Below are positions 34,504 through 43,072 of a stretch of 57,456 nucleotides of DNA, piece after piece; the first letter of the stretch is position 1; each line of letters opens with the position of its first letter. The translations under genes and the position numbers were made by a program. The DNA is taken from assembly GCA_012728435.1 (NCBI GenBank), contig JAAYFC010000009.1, positions 1 through 57,456 on the forward strand, written 5' to 3'. Origin of the DNA: Clostridiales bacterium. GTDB lineage: Bacteria > Bacillota > Clostridia > Christensenellales > Aristaeellaceae. Under the pieces are notes generated by a model. That model had not been told where the DNA came from, made no database searches, and worked only from the letters and a program-made list of their open reading frames with translations.

Positions 34504-34527
34504 TTTGTTTAGTTTGGTACAAACAAA
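34504..34527. promoter_or_regulatory. Inverted-repeat operator candidate between nqr and nitroreductase
   Basis: TTTGTTT (34504-34510) and AAACAAA (34521-34527) form a 7-bp inverted repeat around a 10-nt centre. It lies upstream of a TATACT box (34558-34563) for the nitroreductase and also upstream of the divergent nqr operon, so it could control both. Confidence 0.4.
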
Positions 34528-34597
34528 GATACAGGCATAAAACAGCGCCAATCCGGATATACTCCTATAGAACCAATGTTAACCAAAGGAGCTTGTG

Positions 34598-35143
34598 ATG
34601 AGAAAGACGAAATACGATGTGATGCCGGAGATAAAGCGCCGGTTCGCCAACCGCGCCATCCGGGAGCAGACAGTCCCGTGGGAGACCCTGGAAGCGCTGG
34701 CAGAAGCCGCGTCCTTAGCGCCCTCCTGCTTTAATGAGCAACCCTGGCGTTTCTTGATTGCCACGGATGAACGCAAGGAAAAACTGCTGGCCACCTTAAC
34801 ACCGCAGAACCAGGAATGGGCGGGCAAGGCGCCTGCTTTGGTGCTGACCGCCGCGAAGAAGACCTTTACCCAGGGCGGAAAGAACAACCGCTGGTATATG
34901 TCAGACGCTGGCTGCGCGGCGGGCTTCTTCATCCTGGAAGCAGAGCGCCGCGGGCTGGTTGCCCACCCGATGGCCGGCTTTGACAGAGCCGCCGCGCAGG
35001 AGGCCTTCCAGCTGGATGCGGATCTGGAGATTGTGCATGTGATGGCTGTAGGCTACCCTGGTGACCCGTCCCTGTTAAGTGAGCGCAACCAGGCGCGCAA
35101 TCACCCCAACACCCGCAAACCCCTGGAAGATATCCTGCTCTAA
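34598..35143 (+). CDS. Nitroreductase family flavoprotein
   Basis: A 181-aa FMN-dependent oxidoreductase of the NfsA/FrasE-like fold. It shows RRFANRAIREQTVPWETLEALAEAASLAPSCFNEQPWRF at the N-terminus, which forms the FMN phosphate and dimer region, and a late VHVMAVGYPGD segment. Natural substrates are unknown. Members reduce quinones, nitro compounds or enones with NAD(P)H. ATG 34598 follows AAAGGAG with 6-nt spacing. The GTG one codon upstream is less likely. It is divergent from the nqr operon. Confidence 0.87.
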   Translation: MRKTKYDVMPEIKRRFANRAIREQTVPWETLEALAEAASLAPSCFNEQPWRFLIATDERKEKLLATLTPQNQEWAGKAPALVLTAAKKTFTQGGKNNRWYMSDAGCAAGFFILEAERRGLVAHPMAGFDRAAAQEAFQLDADLEIVHVMAVGYPGDPSLLSERNQARNHPNTRKPLEDILL

Positions 35144-35204
35144 ACCATGAACGGGTATATTGACTGATGAATACTGTTGTTTTTACAAACATGGAGGCAC
35201 ATTG

Positions 35205-36038
35205 ATGAGAGAAATCGCGCAGGTTGTCACCGGCAACCGGGCTATCGACGGCGCTGGCGTGCACCTGGTGCGGGTGCTGGGGCGCCCCACCATCACCGAC
35301 TTTGACCCTTTCTTGATGCTGGATGCCTTTGACTCCACCGACCCGAAGGACTACATCAAGGGCTTTCCCTGGCATCCCCACCGGGGGATTGAAACAGTCA
35401 CCTATTTGGCCCAGGGCCACATCATTCATTCCGACAGCCTGGGCAATGCCGGGGACATCAAGGACGGCGGCTGCCAGTGGATGACGGCGGGCTCGGGCAT
35501 CATGCACCAGGAGATGCCCCAGGCAAGCCCCCGGATGCTGGGGCTGCAACTGTGGCTGAACCTGCCACGGGAGGGCAAAATGACCCCGCCCAAGTACAAC
35601 GACATCCGGGATGAGGACGTGAAGGTGGTGACGGACGCGGGCGCCAGCGTGCGGGTGCTGTCCGGGCAATACAAAGGCACCTCAGGCGTGATGGCCGGGG
35701 ATCATGTAAAGATGACCATGCTGGACATCACCCTGCAGCCCGGCGCACACTTCCACATGGACACCCCCAGGGATGAAACCCTTTTTGTATACCCCTTCTC
35801 CGGCTCCGGGCAGTTTGGACCCAGCCTCAGGGAGGAAGGAGCCCGGCAGGCCATCCTCTTCACCCAGGGGGACGAGGTCGCCTTCACCGCTGGCAAAGAG
35901 GGCATGCACCTCATGCTGTTCATGGGCAGGCCCTTAAAGGAGCCCATCTCCTGGGGCGGCCCCATTGTGATGAACACCCGGGACGAATTGATGAAGGCTT
36001 TTGATGATCTGGACCGCGGCACCTTTATCAAGGTGTAA
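35205..36038 (+). CDS. Pirin family protein
   Basis: A 277-aa bicupin. The N-terminal cupin has the metal ligands in HPHRGIETVTYL and later GSGIMHQE. The C-terminal cupin is less conserved (GAHFHMDTPRDETLFVYPF). Some pirins act as quercetin dioxygenases and others bind regulatory partners, and the role in anaerobes is unknown. ATG 35205 has GGAGG 8 nt upstream. It follows the nitroreductase by 61 nt and a small membrane protein gene follows, so these may form one stress-related unit. Confidence 0.88.
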   Translation: MREIAQVVTGNRAIDGAGVHLVRVLGRPTITDFDPFLMLDAFDSTDPKDYIKGFPWHPHRGIETVTYLAQGHIIHSDSLGNAGDIKDGGCQWMTAGSGIMHQEMPQASPRMLGLQLWLNLPREGKMTPPKYNDIRDEDVKVVTDAGASVRVLSGQYKGTSGVMAGDHVKMTMLDITLQPGAHFHMDTPRDETLFVYPFSGSGQFGPSLREEGARQAILFTQGDEVAFTAGKEGMHLMLFMGRPLKEPISWGGPIVMNTRDELMKAFDDLDRGTFIKV

Positions 36039-36061
36039 GCATTAAAAACGGAGGAACAAAC

Positions 36062-36265
36062 ATGAAAAACCTGCGCAAGGACGCCCTTTTGGGCATGATT
36101 CTCCTGGCAGCCTACCTAGTCATCAAGTACCTGTTTCGGGGGGATGGGATTTTCCTGTGGTTGTTAGGCGCGGCCGGCCTGGTGGTCACCATTGTGGGCC
36201 TGTTGCCAGACAACCTGCACCAGAAGGTGATGGACCTTAAAAACAAGCTGCTGAAAAAAAGGTAA
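36062..36265 (+). CDS. Small membrane protein, 67 aa
   Basis: A 67-residue protein with two predicted helices (about residues 8-26 and 30-48), separated by FRGDG and ending in a basic tail (KNKLLKKR). The ATG follows GGAGGAACAAAC. It lies 23 nt after the pirin gene on the same strand. I do not recognise the family, but the strong ribosome site and clean topology support a real gene. Confidence 0.65.
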   Translation: MKNLRKDALLGMILLAAYLVIKYLFRGDGIFLWLLGAAGLVVTIVGLLPDNLHQKVMDLKNKLLKKR

Positions 36266-36279
36266 ATAGTTGACCTTGC

Positions 36280-36309
36280 TTGCCAGAAGGAAGCAAAAAC
36301 GGGTATGAT
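36280..36309 (+). promoter_or_regulatory. Promoter of the ferritin gene
   Basis: TTGCCA (36280-36285), an 18-nt spacer and TATGAT (36304-36309) lie about 43 nt upstream of the ferritin ATG. Confidence 0.5.
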
Positions 36310-36351
36310 AACCATGTACAAGCCGTACAAATTTGAAGGAGGATTTCAACC

Positions 36352-36843
36352 ATGATTCACAAAGAAATTGCAAAAATGCTCAACGACCAGATTAATCTGG
36401 AGTTGCATTCCGGCTACCTGTATCTGGAGTTTGCCAATTACTACGAAGAAAACAATTTGCCCGGTTTTGCCCATTGGTACAATGTGCAGGCCGTTGAGGA
36501 ATATGAGCACGCCATGAAGATCCGCGGCTTTTTAAATGACTGCGGCGTACGGGTGACCTTCTCCCCCATCGGCGACACCATCAAGGAGTTTTCCGACATC
36601 AAAGCCCCTCTTATAGAAGGGCTGAAGCATGAGCAGCTCATCACCAAGTCCATTTACAAGATTTACGAGCGCGCCCTGGAGCTGAAGGACCACCTGACCG
36701 CCAACTTCCTTCAGTGGTTCATCGCCGAGCAGGGCGAGGAAGAGACCAACGCCCAGGTCAACATCGACAAAGCCAAGGTGGTTGGCGCTGCTGGCCCCGC
36801 CTTGTATATGCTGGACAAAGAAATGGGCCGCCGCGCAGACTAA
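36352..36843 (+). CDS. ftnA: Ferritin, non-haem (FtnA type)
   Basis: Forms a 24-subunit shell that oxidises and stores iron. The four-helix protein (163 aa) has the ferroxidase ligands E17 in LELHSG, E50 and H53 in VEEYEHA, and E and Q in FIAEQGEEE. Haem-binding methionine typical of bacterioferritin is not evident. The ATG follows AAGGAGG. It has its own promoter and a very strong terminator, so it is monocistronic. The role fits iron storage and oxidative-stress defence in an anaerobe. Confidence 0.93.
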   Translation: MIHKEIAKMLNDQINLELHSGYLYLEFANYYEENNLPGFAHWYNVQAVEEYEHAMKIRGFLNDCGVRVTFSPIGDTIKEFSDIKAPLIEGLKHEQLITKSIYKIYERALELKDHLTANFLQWFIAEQGEEETNAQVNIDKAKVVGAAGPALYMLDKEMGRRAD

Positions 36844-36860
36844 GCTGCCCTATTAACCAA

Positions 36861-36897
36861 AAACCACCCGCACCGGGCAACCGGTGCGGGTTTTCTT
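36861..36897 (+). terminator. Terminator of the ferritin gene
   Basis: A 10-bp GC-rich stem (36867-36876 with 36881-36890) with a GCAA tetraloop is followed by TTTTCTT. Confidence 0.92.
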
Positions 36898-36955
36898 CTG
36901 CACAAGTGAGAGGGATGATGTATAATATACAGGTTAAAAGGAAAAGGAGACGTGT

Positions 36956-37807
36956 ATGAAAACCGCACTAATCACCGGCGCCAGTGACGGCATTGGCGAG
37001 CAGGCAGCCACCGCCCTGGCAGAACAAGGCTGGCAGGTGGCTGTCATCGGCCGCAACAAGGAGCGCACCGCGGCGGTCGCGAAGCGCTTACACGCGCCGT
37101 ATTACCTGGCGGATTTTGCCAAGCTGGGTGAGGTAAAGGCGCTGGGCTTGCAATTGAAGCGGGACTTCCCGCGCATTGACGTGCTGGCCAACAACGCGGG
37201 CGGTATGTTTAAAAAACAGCCTTTGACGGAAGACGGCTATGAGATGAGTTTTCAGGTCAACCATCTGGCGCATTTTTTGCTCACCAAGATCCTGCTGACC
37301 AACCTGATTGAGAGTAAGGCCAAGGTTATCAGCACCTCCAGCGTCGCGCACAAAACCATTGGCTTGCTGTTTAAGCTGGATGATGTCAAAAATCCAAAGC
37401 ATTTTTCCCAGCACTTGGCCTATGGTAACGCCAAATTGGCCAACATCCTCTTTACCCGCGAGTTGCACAGGCGCTATCACGCACAGGGCATCAGCGCCGC
37501 CGCCTTTCACCCGGGCGTGGTGGCGACCTCGTTTGCCAAGGACACAACATCCTTTATGCGCGTCCTCTACCACACCTCGCTTCGGCGTGCCCCGGGTGTC
37601 ATTACTGCGCAGGACGGCGCGCGCACGTTAATCTGGCTTGCGCAAAACGCGCCTGGGCTCACTTGGCAGGCTGGTGGATATTATGCGAAGGAAGCGCCTG
37701 CCCGTTGCACCAGGAAGGCAAAAAACGCAGCGCTTGCCCAGGGCCTGTGGGAGATGAGCGAGACATTGGTCGCCCCATTTTTAGACGAGGAAAGACATCC
37801 ATCATGA
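36956..37807 (+). CDS. Short-chain dehydrogenase/reductase
   Basis: A 283-aa NAD(P)H-dependent oxidoreductase with a Rossmann fold. Cofactor motif TGASDGIG (residues 7-14), the structural NNAGG motif, the catalytic serine in STSSVAH and the Y-x-x-x-K pair in YGNAK are all present. General shape is like the retinol-dehydrogenase branch, but the substrate is unknown. A TATAAT box lies 30 nt upstream. Its stop codon overlaps the ATG of the SGNH hydrolase gene (ATGA), so they are coupled. Confidence 0.88.
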   Translation: MKTALITGASDGIGEQAATALAEQGWQVAVIGRNKERTAAVAKRLHAPYYLADFAKLGEVKALGLQLKRDFPRIDVLANNAGGMFKKQPLTEDGYEMSFQVNHLAHFLLTKILLTNLIESKAKVISTSSVAHKTIGLLFKLDDVKNPKHFSQHLAYGNAKLANILFTRELHRRYHAQGISAAAFHPGVVATSFAKDTTSFMRVLYHTSLRRAPGVITAQDGARTLIWLAQNAPGLTWQAGGYYAKEAPARCTRKAKNAALAQGLWEMSETLVAPFLDEERHPS

Positions 37808-38484
37808 TTCGCATCGCACTGTTTGGGGACTCCATCGGCCGGGGCGTCAGCTACCAGGAGGACCGGGGACGCTACATCTATTTAAAGGACAGCTTTGACA
37901 AGCTGGCCGCACAGCACAAGTTGTGCGAAGTCATCAACCATGCCCGCTTTGGCGCCATTGTAAAGGAGGGCATCGCCGCCTTTACCCAGGAGGACCTAAG
38001 CGAAGTGGATGCCGTGGCCATTCAGTACGGCGGCAATGACTGCACTCCCAGCTGGGAGAACATCGCCAGGGACCCGGACAGCTTTCATCCCCCCCGTACG
38101 GAGCTGGAAGATTATGAAAACCAATTGACCGCTTTTATCAAGCTGGTCCGCCAGGCGGGCAAGATGGCGGTGCTGGTGACCCCGCCCCCGCTGGTGGCAG
38201 AGCGTTTTGTGCCCTGGGTGTCCAGGGGACTGAACGAACAAAACATCCTCCAGTACCTGGGGGATGTGCACCACGTCTACCGCTGGCAGGAGCAGTACGG
38301 CCTGGCCATGCACAAGGTGGCCCGGCATACCCAATGCAAGCTGTTTGACCTGCGGGCTTTCTTCCTCAAGGAGCGCACCCTGGGGGACTTGTATTGTGTG
38401 GACGGCATGCACCCCAATGAGGCCGGGCATCAGATTATCTACCAGGCCGTAGAACAGATGCTGCCCCTGCTGATGACGAACTGA
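37804..38484 (+). CDS. SGNH/GDSL-type hydrolase
   Basis: A 226-aa esterase/lipase-like protein. Block I FGDSI holds the nucleophile serine, YGGNDC is block III with the oxyanion asparagine, and DGMHPNEAG is block V with the catalytic Asp and His. No signal peptide is seen, so it should act inside the cell on an ester or acetyl group, perhaps on sugars. The start overlaps the SDR stop by 4 nt. It is the last gene of a two-gene operon. Confidence 0.87.
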   Translation: MIRIALFGDSIGRGVSYQEDRGRYIYLKDSFDKLAAQHKLCEVINHARFGAIVKEGIAAFTQEDLSEVDAVAIQYGGNDCTPSWENIARDPDSFHPPRTELEDYENQLTAFIKLVRQAGKMAVLVTPPPLVAERFVPWVSRGLNEQNILQYLGDVHHVYRWQEQYGLAMHKVARHTQCKLFDLRAFFLKERTLGDLYCVDGMHPNEAGHQIIYQAVEQMLPLLMTN

Positions 38485-38674
38485 GAGGGACGTTGAGGCT
38501 CCCGCCCCAAACCCCGGCAAGGGATTTCATCCCTTGACCCAGAATTTTGAAGAAGAGTGCATGGTGTCTCATGCACTCTTCAAATGTAACTAAGTGGAAT
38601 GAATACAATTCTAAATCTTTTGGAGGTTTGGAACCTTTTCTTCAGAAAAGGTTCCAAGGTCCCCTTCCCCGTCC
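38485..38674. repeat. Three successive strong hairpins between convergent genes
   Basis: Hairpin 1 is 38518-38524 with 38530-38536 (7 bp). Hairpin 2 is 38552-38563 with 38570-38581 (12 bp). Hairpin 3 is 38628-38640 with 38645-38657 (13 bp, TTCA loop). All stems are perfect. None has a long T run. They separate the SGNH gene (+) from the kinase gene (-). No gene is seen. Confidence 0.65.
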
Positions 38675-39736
38675 TCAGCTTAACTTCCCGATAACTTCTT
38701 CCATCTGCTGCCATTTGCTTTCCATGTCCGCCACCAGTTTGAACTGGGTGCGGCAGCGATCCAAGTTGTGCTCGGGGCGGTGGATGCGGAAATAGGTGTC
38801 CCCCATCAAATAGTCGGTGAGGAAGCGTACACCGCATTCCAGGGTCATGGCCCAGGCGCCTTCGTGAAGGGTGGCAATTTCGTCCTGGTTTAAGCTGGCG
38901 CCGCATTCCTTCAGGAAACCCCTGGCATAGGATTCGTACTGTTCCAGGGACAGGGTGACAAGGCTTAAGTCCTTTTCGTCCTCCGCCGCGGTGGAGGCGC
39001 CAAAGCGGATGGTATCGCCAAAGTCGTGGGCGGCCAGGCCCGGCATGACGGTGTCCAGGTCGATGACGCAAAGGGGATCCCGGGTGACGGCATCCAGCAG
39101 CACGTTGTTGAGCTTGGTATCGTTGTGGGTGACCCGGGTTAAAAGCAAGCCCTGCTGCTGCATGGCCTGCAGCCGGCCTGCCCGGTTCTCCCGCTCCAGG
39201 GCAAAATCCACCTCGGGCTGGACATCCTTTAAGCGGTTTTGCGGGTTGGCCCTGCGGGCTTCGTGAAACTTGCGATAGCGATCCGGGGTGTTGTGGAAGT
39301 TTTCGATGGTGTGGTGCAATTGCGCTGCCGGAAAATCCGCCAGCTGGCGCTGGAAGCGGCCAAAGGCCAGGCCGCTGCGGTACAGGTCCTGGGGATCCTC
39401 CGGCTGCTGCAGGCATAAGCTGTCCCGCACGAAGATATACATGCGGAAGGATTGACCTGCCTCATCCACATAATAATCTTTTCCATGAAGGGTAGGCACA
39501 ATGGTGAGGGTATGCCGGGGGTTGCTGTCCTTTTTGGCCAGGTGCCGGGTGACAGCGCCGATGTTTTCCATCAAGGCCCCGATGTCTAAAAACACCCGGG
39601 AGTTGATGTGCTGCAAAATATACCATTCATCCTGGTCGGTTATCACCTGGTAGGTGCGGTTGATGTGCCCTTCCCCGTAGGGCTCACAAAAGACAGGTTT
39701 TCCCTTGAGGGGAAAATGGTGAACTGCGTCCAACAT
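38675..39736 (-). CDS. N-acetylhexosamine 1-kinase-like protein (NahK type)
   Basis: A 353-aa kinase of the aminoglycoside-phosphotransferase fold. It shows THNDTKLNNVLLD (catalytic loop), VIDLDTVMPG (metal-binding Asp) and DFGDTIRFGAS, which follow the bifidobacterial NahK pattern. NahK phosphorylates GlcNAc and GalNAc at C1 in the galacto-N-biose/lacto-N-biose pathway. The gene ends an operon with a two-permease sugar ABC transporter, so it should phosphorylate the imported sugar or its product. No lacto-N-biose phosphorylase is in the window, so the exact sugar is uncertain. Confidence 0.82.
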   Translation of the reverse strand: MLDAVHHFPLKGKPVFCEPYGEGHINRTYQVITDQDEWYILQHINSRVFLDIGALMENIGAVTRHLAKKDSNPRHTLTIVPTLHGKDYYVDEAGQSFRMYIFVRDSLCLQQPEDPQDLYRSGLAFGRFQRQLADFPAAQLHHTIENFHNTPDRYRKFHEARRANPQNRLKDVQPEVDFALERENRAGRLQAMQQQGLLLTRVTHNDTKLNNVLLDAVTRDPLCVIDLDTVMPGLAAHDFGDTIRFGASTAAEDEKDLSLVTLSLEQYESYARGFLKECGASLNQDEIATLHEGAWAMTLECGVRFLTDYLMGDTYFRIHRPEHNLDRCRTQFKLVADMESKWQQMEEVIGKLS

Positions 39737-39765
39737 GTTGGCATGATCCTTTCAGTGTCGTTTCT

Positions 39766-40656
39766 TCAGCCCTTGATGCCGCCACCGGTGACGCCGGCGA
39801 TGATTTTCTCGGACAGGAAGAGGTAGAGCAGGAAGGTGGGCAAAAACACGATGATGACAGCGGCAAACATTCCTGCCCAGTCCCCGGTGTACTTCATGGA
39901 GTTAATCATGCTGTACAGCCCCACTGCCACGGGGCGGGTGTTGTTGGAGTTTGCAAAAATTAGGGACATGAAGTACTCATTCCAGATATTGATGAAGTTG
40001 AAAATGGTCACCGTGATGATACCGGGCTGGGCCAGGGGCAGCATAATCTGCCAGAAGGTGCGCATGGGCGGGCAGCCGTCAATGGCGGCCGCTTCCTCAT
40101 AAGACCGGGACAGGTTGGCAAAAAAGCTGAGCAGAAAGATGGTGGTGTAGGGCACATTGAAGCCTACATACAGGTAAATCATCAAAGCCCGGATGGTGCC
40201 ATCTGCCTTGAGCAGGTTCATCTGGCTGACCTGACTGAACAGGGGCAGGATGATCATCACCACCGGCACACCCATGGCGGCCACAAAACCAGACTGGATG
40301 ATGCGGTTGGCGGCAAACTTGAACCGGCTTAATACATAGGCTGCCGGGGCGCATACCAAAATAAGCAACAAGATGGAACAGATGGAATAAAACAGGGAAT
40401 TGAAGAAGAATACCGACACATTTTGCCCTGTCCAGGCTTTCACATAGTTTTCAAAATGCAGCCCGGAACCAAAATGCAGGGCCTTGCCGGTGAAGATTTC
40501 CTTGGTGGTGGACAAAGAAGCCCCCACCACCCAGCCTACCAGCACAAAAGTGAACAGCATCCACAGCGACAGGATGATGTACCCGGGCAAGAGCCGCCTT
40601 TCAGCGCGCCAGTTGATGGAGCGGAAGGAACGATACTTAAGTTGTTTTTCTGTCAT
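39766..40656 (-). CDS. Carbohydrate ABC permease (MalG/UgpE type)
   Basis: A 296-aa membrane protein with six helices. The coupling EAA loop is SYEEAAAIDGCPPMRTFWQIMLPLAQPG. The N-terminus is basic and cytoplasmic. It pairs with the MalF-type permease encoded 9 nt upstream. No ATPase gene is present in the operon, so a shared MsmX/UgpC-like ATPase is expected from elsewhere, as is common in Firmicutes CUT1 systems. Confidence 0.92.
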   Translation of the reverse strand: MTEKQLKYRSFRSINWRAERRLLPGYIILSLWMLFTFVLVGWVVGASLSTTKEIFTGKALHFGSGLHFENYVKAWTGQNVSVFFFNSLFYSICSILLLILVCAPAAYVLSRFKFAANRIIQSGFVAAMGVPVVMIILPLFSQVSQMNLLKADGTIRALMIYLYVGFNVPYTTIFLLSFFANLSRSYEEAAAIDGCPPMRTFWQIMLPLAQPGIITVTIFNFINIWNEYFMSLIFANSNNTRPVAVGLYSMINSMKYTGDWAGMFAAVIIVFLPTFLLYLFLSEKIIAGVTGGGIKG

Positions 40657-40665
40657 GCTGCCCTC

Positions 40666-41571
40666 CTAAAACTCCAGCTCGTCATCGCGGATGAAGAGGT
40701 TCACCGCGACAAAAACCAGCACCACCAAAATCCCCAGGGTCATGCCCACCGCTGCCCCCAGGCCTGCATCCCGCTGGGTGATGGCATTGCCGGCGGAGAA
40801 GACCTGGTTATACAGATAGACCATGGGCGAGATGGTGTCCACATCAGAGGTCACCGTGGAAAACAGCTGGCTCCAAATGAAGAAGCCGACTGAGGAGATG
40901 GACCACATGGTGATGTTTGTTTTCAGCACACCTTTAAGCAGCGGCCAGGTGATGTGGCGGAACTGCCCTAAGATGTTAGCCCCGTCAATGGAAGAGGCTT
41001 CATAATACTCTGCCGGGATCTTTTCGATGCCGGAGGAGAAAATCAGCATGTGATAGCCCACCATGCCAAAGCAGTACGCAAATAGCAGCGCCCAGAATTT
41101 ATTGCCCGGGCCTGTCCATTCCACTGCTGCCAGGCTGTCGATCCCCATGGTTTTAAACAGGTTAGTGAGCAAGCCAAACCGCGTGCTGTACACAAACTGC
41201 AACCACATGGTGGCCAAAGCCACCGCGGAGATGATGTTGGGCAGGTAAATCACTGCGCGGTAGAATTTTTTCATACGGACGCCGGTGTTGAGAATCATGG
41301 CAAACATCAGCCCCAGACCCAGCACCAACAGGCCACCGATAGCCCAGATGCGCAGCAGGTTCCACATAGAGGTACGGAACAGGCTGGTGTTGGCCAGTTT
41401 GACATAGTTGCTCAAGCCCACAAAGGACCAATCTTTCATGCCGGAGGTGATGTTCTCCACATAAAAGAAGCTCATGGTGGCAGTCCTGATGATGGGGTAC
41501 AAGAACACCGTTAAAAAAAAGATCAAAGCCGGCGTCAGGAAAACGACGATCTTGCCTGTGGTTTTACGCAC
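40666..41571 (-). CDS. Carbohydrate ABC permease (MalF/UgpA type)
   Basis: A 301-aa protein with six membrane helices. The EAA loop is AEYYEASSIDGANILGQFRHITWPLLKG. It forms the CUT1-type channel with the downstream permease. It lies 73 nt after the binding-protein gene, and a hairpin in that gap may lower its expression relative to the binding protein. Confidence 0.92.
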   Translation of the reverse strand: MRKTTGKIVVFLTPALIFFLTVFLYPIIRTATMSFFYVENITSGMKDWSFVGLSNYVKLANTSLFRTSMWNLLRIWAIGGLLVLGLGLMFAMILNTGVRMKKFYRAVIYLPNIISAVALATMWLQFVYSTRFGLLTNLFKTMGIDSLAAVEWTGPGNKFWALLFAYCFGMVGYHMLIFSSGIEKIPAEYYEASSIDGANILGQFRHITWPLLKGVLKTNITMWSISSVGFFIWSQLFSTVTSDVDTISPMVYLYNQVFSAGNAITQRDAGLGAAVGMTLGILVVLVFVAVNLFIRDDELEF

Positions 41572-41605
41572 GCTGGTCTATCCTTTCATACTGATTAGGA
41601 AAGAA

Positions 41606-41635
41606 AGGGGCTATACCACCTTGGCATAGCCCCTA
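41606..41635 (-). terminator. Intercistronic hairpin after the binding-protein gene
   Basis: On the minus strand GGGGCTAT pairs with ATAGCCCC with further inner pairs, followed by TTTCTTTCC. It should partly terminate or protect the binding-protein message. Confidence 0.7.
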
Positions 41636-41644
41636 TGTATCGTT

Positions 41645-42907
41645 TTACTTGGAGGACGCGGTTTCCAGGTTGTTCACGAATTCTTCTGCGGTGATGGCAC
41701 CGGAGAACAGCTTTTGCACTTCCTGCTTGATGATGGGGGTCATGTCCGGATTGTTTTCAATGCCGGCGCCCCAGCTAAAGCGGATGGCGGGATCGCTCTC
41801 GTATGCCTTGGTGATGGCGTCATACACGGGCTTCACGTTCTTTAAGCTGTCAGGCCACTGGGAGTTGTTGGTGTCCGAAGGCACGCCCATGGATTCCTGG
41901 CTGAGCTGGCTGTCAAACTCGCCCTTGGTGACTTTCAGGATGATGTCAAAGGCTTCCTGAGCCACTTCGGTTTTGGCGTTGATGCCGTAAACCTGGCCGC
42001 CAAAGTTGGCATGGTTTAGTCCTGTGACGCCGCCTTCAAGCTCGGGATACGGGAAGCAGCCCCAGTTGAAATCCGGGCCGGTCATGGCCTTGACCTCGTT
42101 GGGCAGCCAGGAGCCGTTCAAGTACATGGCGGCTTCGCCCAGCGCCAATTCGCCGTTCTGGTTGGCGGGGAAAGCAGAGGAGGCGATGGTGGGGGAGAAA
42201 AAGCCTTTTTTGGCCATCTCTTCAAAATCCTGGGCAGCCTTTAAGACTGCGGGTTCCTCGGCCCAGAGGCCTTCCTTGACAATTTTGTCAACCTGTTCTT
42301 CGCCCACCAGGCGTGCCAGGTGGTAACCCATCGTGAGCAGCACATAGGCATCGTCGCTGGTGACAGGGATATAGCCTTTGTCCTTCAGCTTCTGGCAGGC
42401 TTCCATGAAAGCTTCCCAGGTCGCAGGCGCTTCGGTGACGCCGGCGTCTTCAAACAAATCAACATTGTAGAAATAGTTAAAGATGAAGGGCTGGTAGGGG
42501 ATGGATTTCAGGGTGCCGCCGCCGTTTGCACGGGCAACCGCCATAAGGCCGGCGTTGGCTGTGGCTTCGTAATCAGCGGCCTTGGCCAATTCTTCCAGGT
42601 CCAGCAGATAAGTGCCCCACTGGAAGTTGACACGGTCGATGTCTTCGTCAAACAGGTCGATAACGGTGCCAGCGTCCAGGGCGGGCTGAAGGCCTTCGCG
42701 CATGCCGGTGCGGCCTTTGAACTGCAGGTCCACTTTGTTGCCGGTCTCTGCCATGTAGGCATCAACGGCTTTCTGGATGACCTGGCCCTGGGGCTCTGCG
42801 GCCTCCCACATGGACCAGTAGACGATGGTTTTGCCTTCGGCGGACACGGTGCCCACCACGGCCAGCAGCAGAGCTGCCATCAGGAACAAGCTTACAATAC
42901 GTTTCAT
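41645..42907 (-). CDS. Carbohydrate ABC transporter binding protein (family 1)
   Basis: A 420-aa secreted receptor. The signal peptide is about residues 1-23 (GTVSA|EG). No lipobox cysteine is seen. The mature protein starts KTIVYWSMWEAAEPQGQVIQ, shows the family-1 pattern of alternating alpha/beta lobes, and has MYLNGSWLPNEV and GGQVYGINA typical of sugar receptors. It opens a four-gene operon (receptor, two permeases, NahK-like kinase) with a divergent AraC-type regulator. The ligand is probably an N-acetylhexosamine-containing sugar, judged from the kinase. Confidence 0.9.
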   Translation of the reverse strand: MKRIVSLFLMAALLLAVVGTVSAEGKTIVYWSMWEAAEPQGQVIQKAVDAYMAETGNKVDLQFKGRTGMREGLQPALDAGTVIDLFDEDIDRVNFQWGTYLLDLEELAKAADYEATANAGLMAVARANGGGTLKSIPYQPFIFNYFYNVDLFEDAGVTEAPATWEAFMEACQKLKDKGYIPVTSDDAYVLLTMGYHLARLVGEEQVDKIVKEGLWAEEPAVLKAAQDFEEMAKKGFFSPTIASSAFPANQNGELALGEAAMYLNGSWLPNEVKAMTGPDFNWGCFPYPELEGGVTGLNHANFGGQVYGINAKTEVAQEAFDIILKVTKGEFDSQLSQESMGVPSDTNNSQWPDSLKNVKPVYDAITKAYESDPAIRFSWGAGIENNPDMTPIIKQEVQKLFSGAITAEEFVNNLETASSK

Positions 42908-43013
42908 TGGGTTTCCTCCTATATATTTGCGCGATTTGGCGCATTCTTGCCCACATTATAGATTCTACAAACTTGTCTTGTATAGTAGTTTTCGCCTATA
43001 AATTAGTAATATC

Positions 43014-43042
43014 TTCCCATTTTAAGTTTTTTTCGCTATAAT
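43014..43042 (+). promoter_or_regulatory. Promoter of the AraC-type regulator gene
   Basis: TTCCCA (43014-43019), a 17-nt spacer and TATAAT (43037-43042) precede the TTG start at 43073. The -35 box is weak. Confidence 0.45.
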
Positions 43043-43072
43043 AGGTCCGACAATGAACAGGAGGACGGCGTT

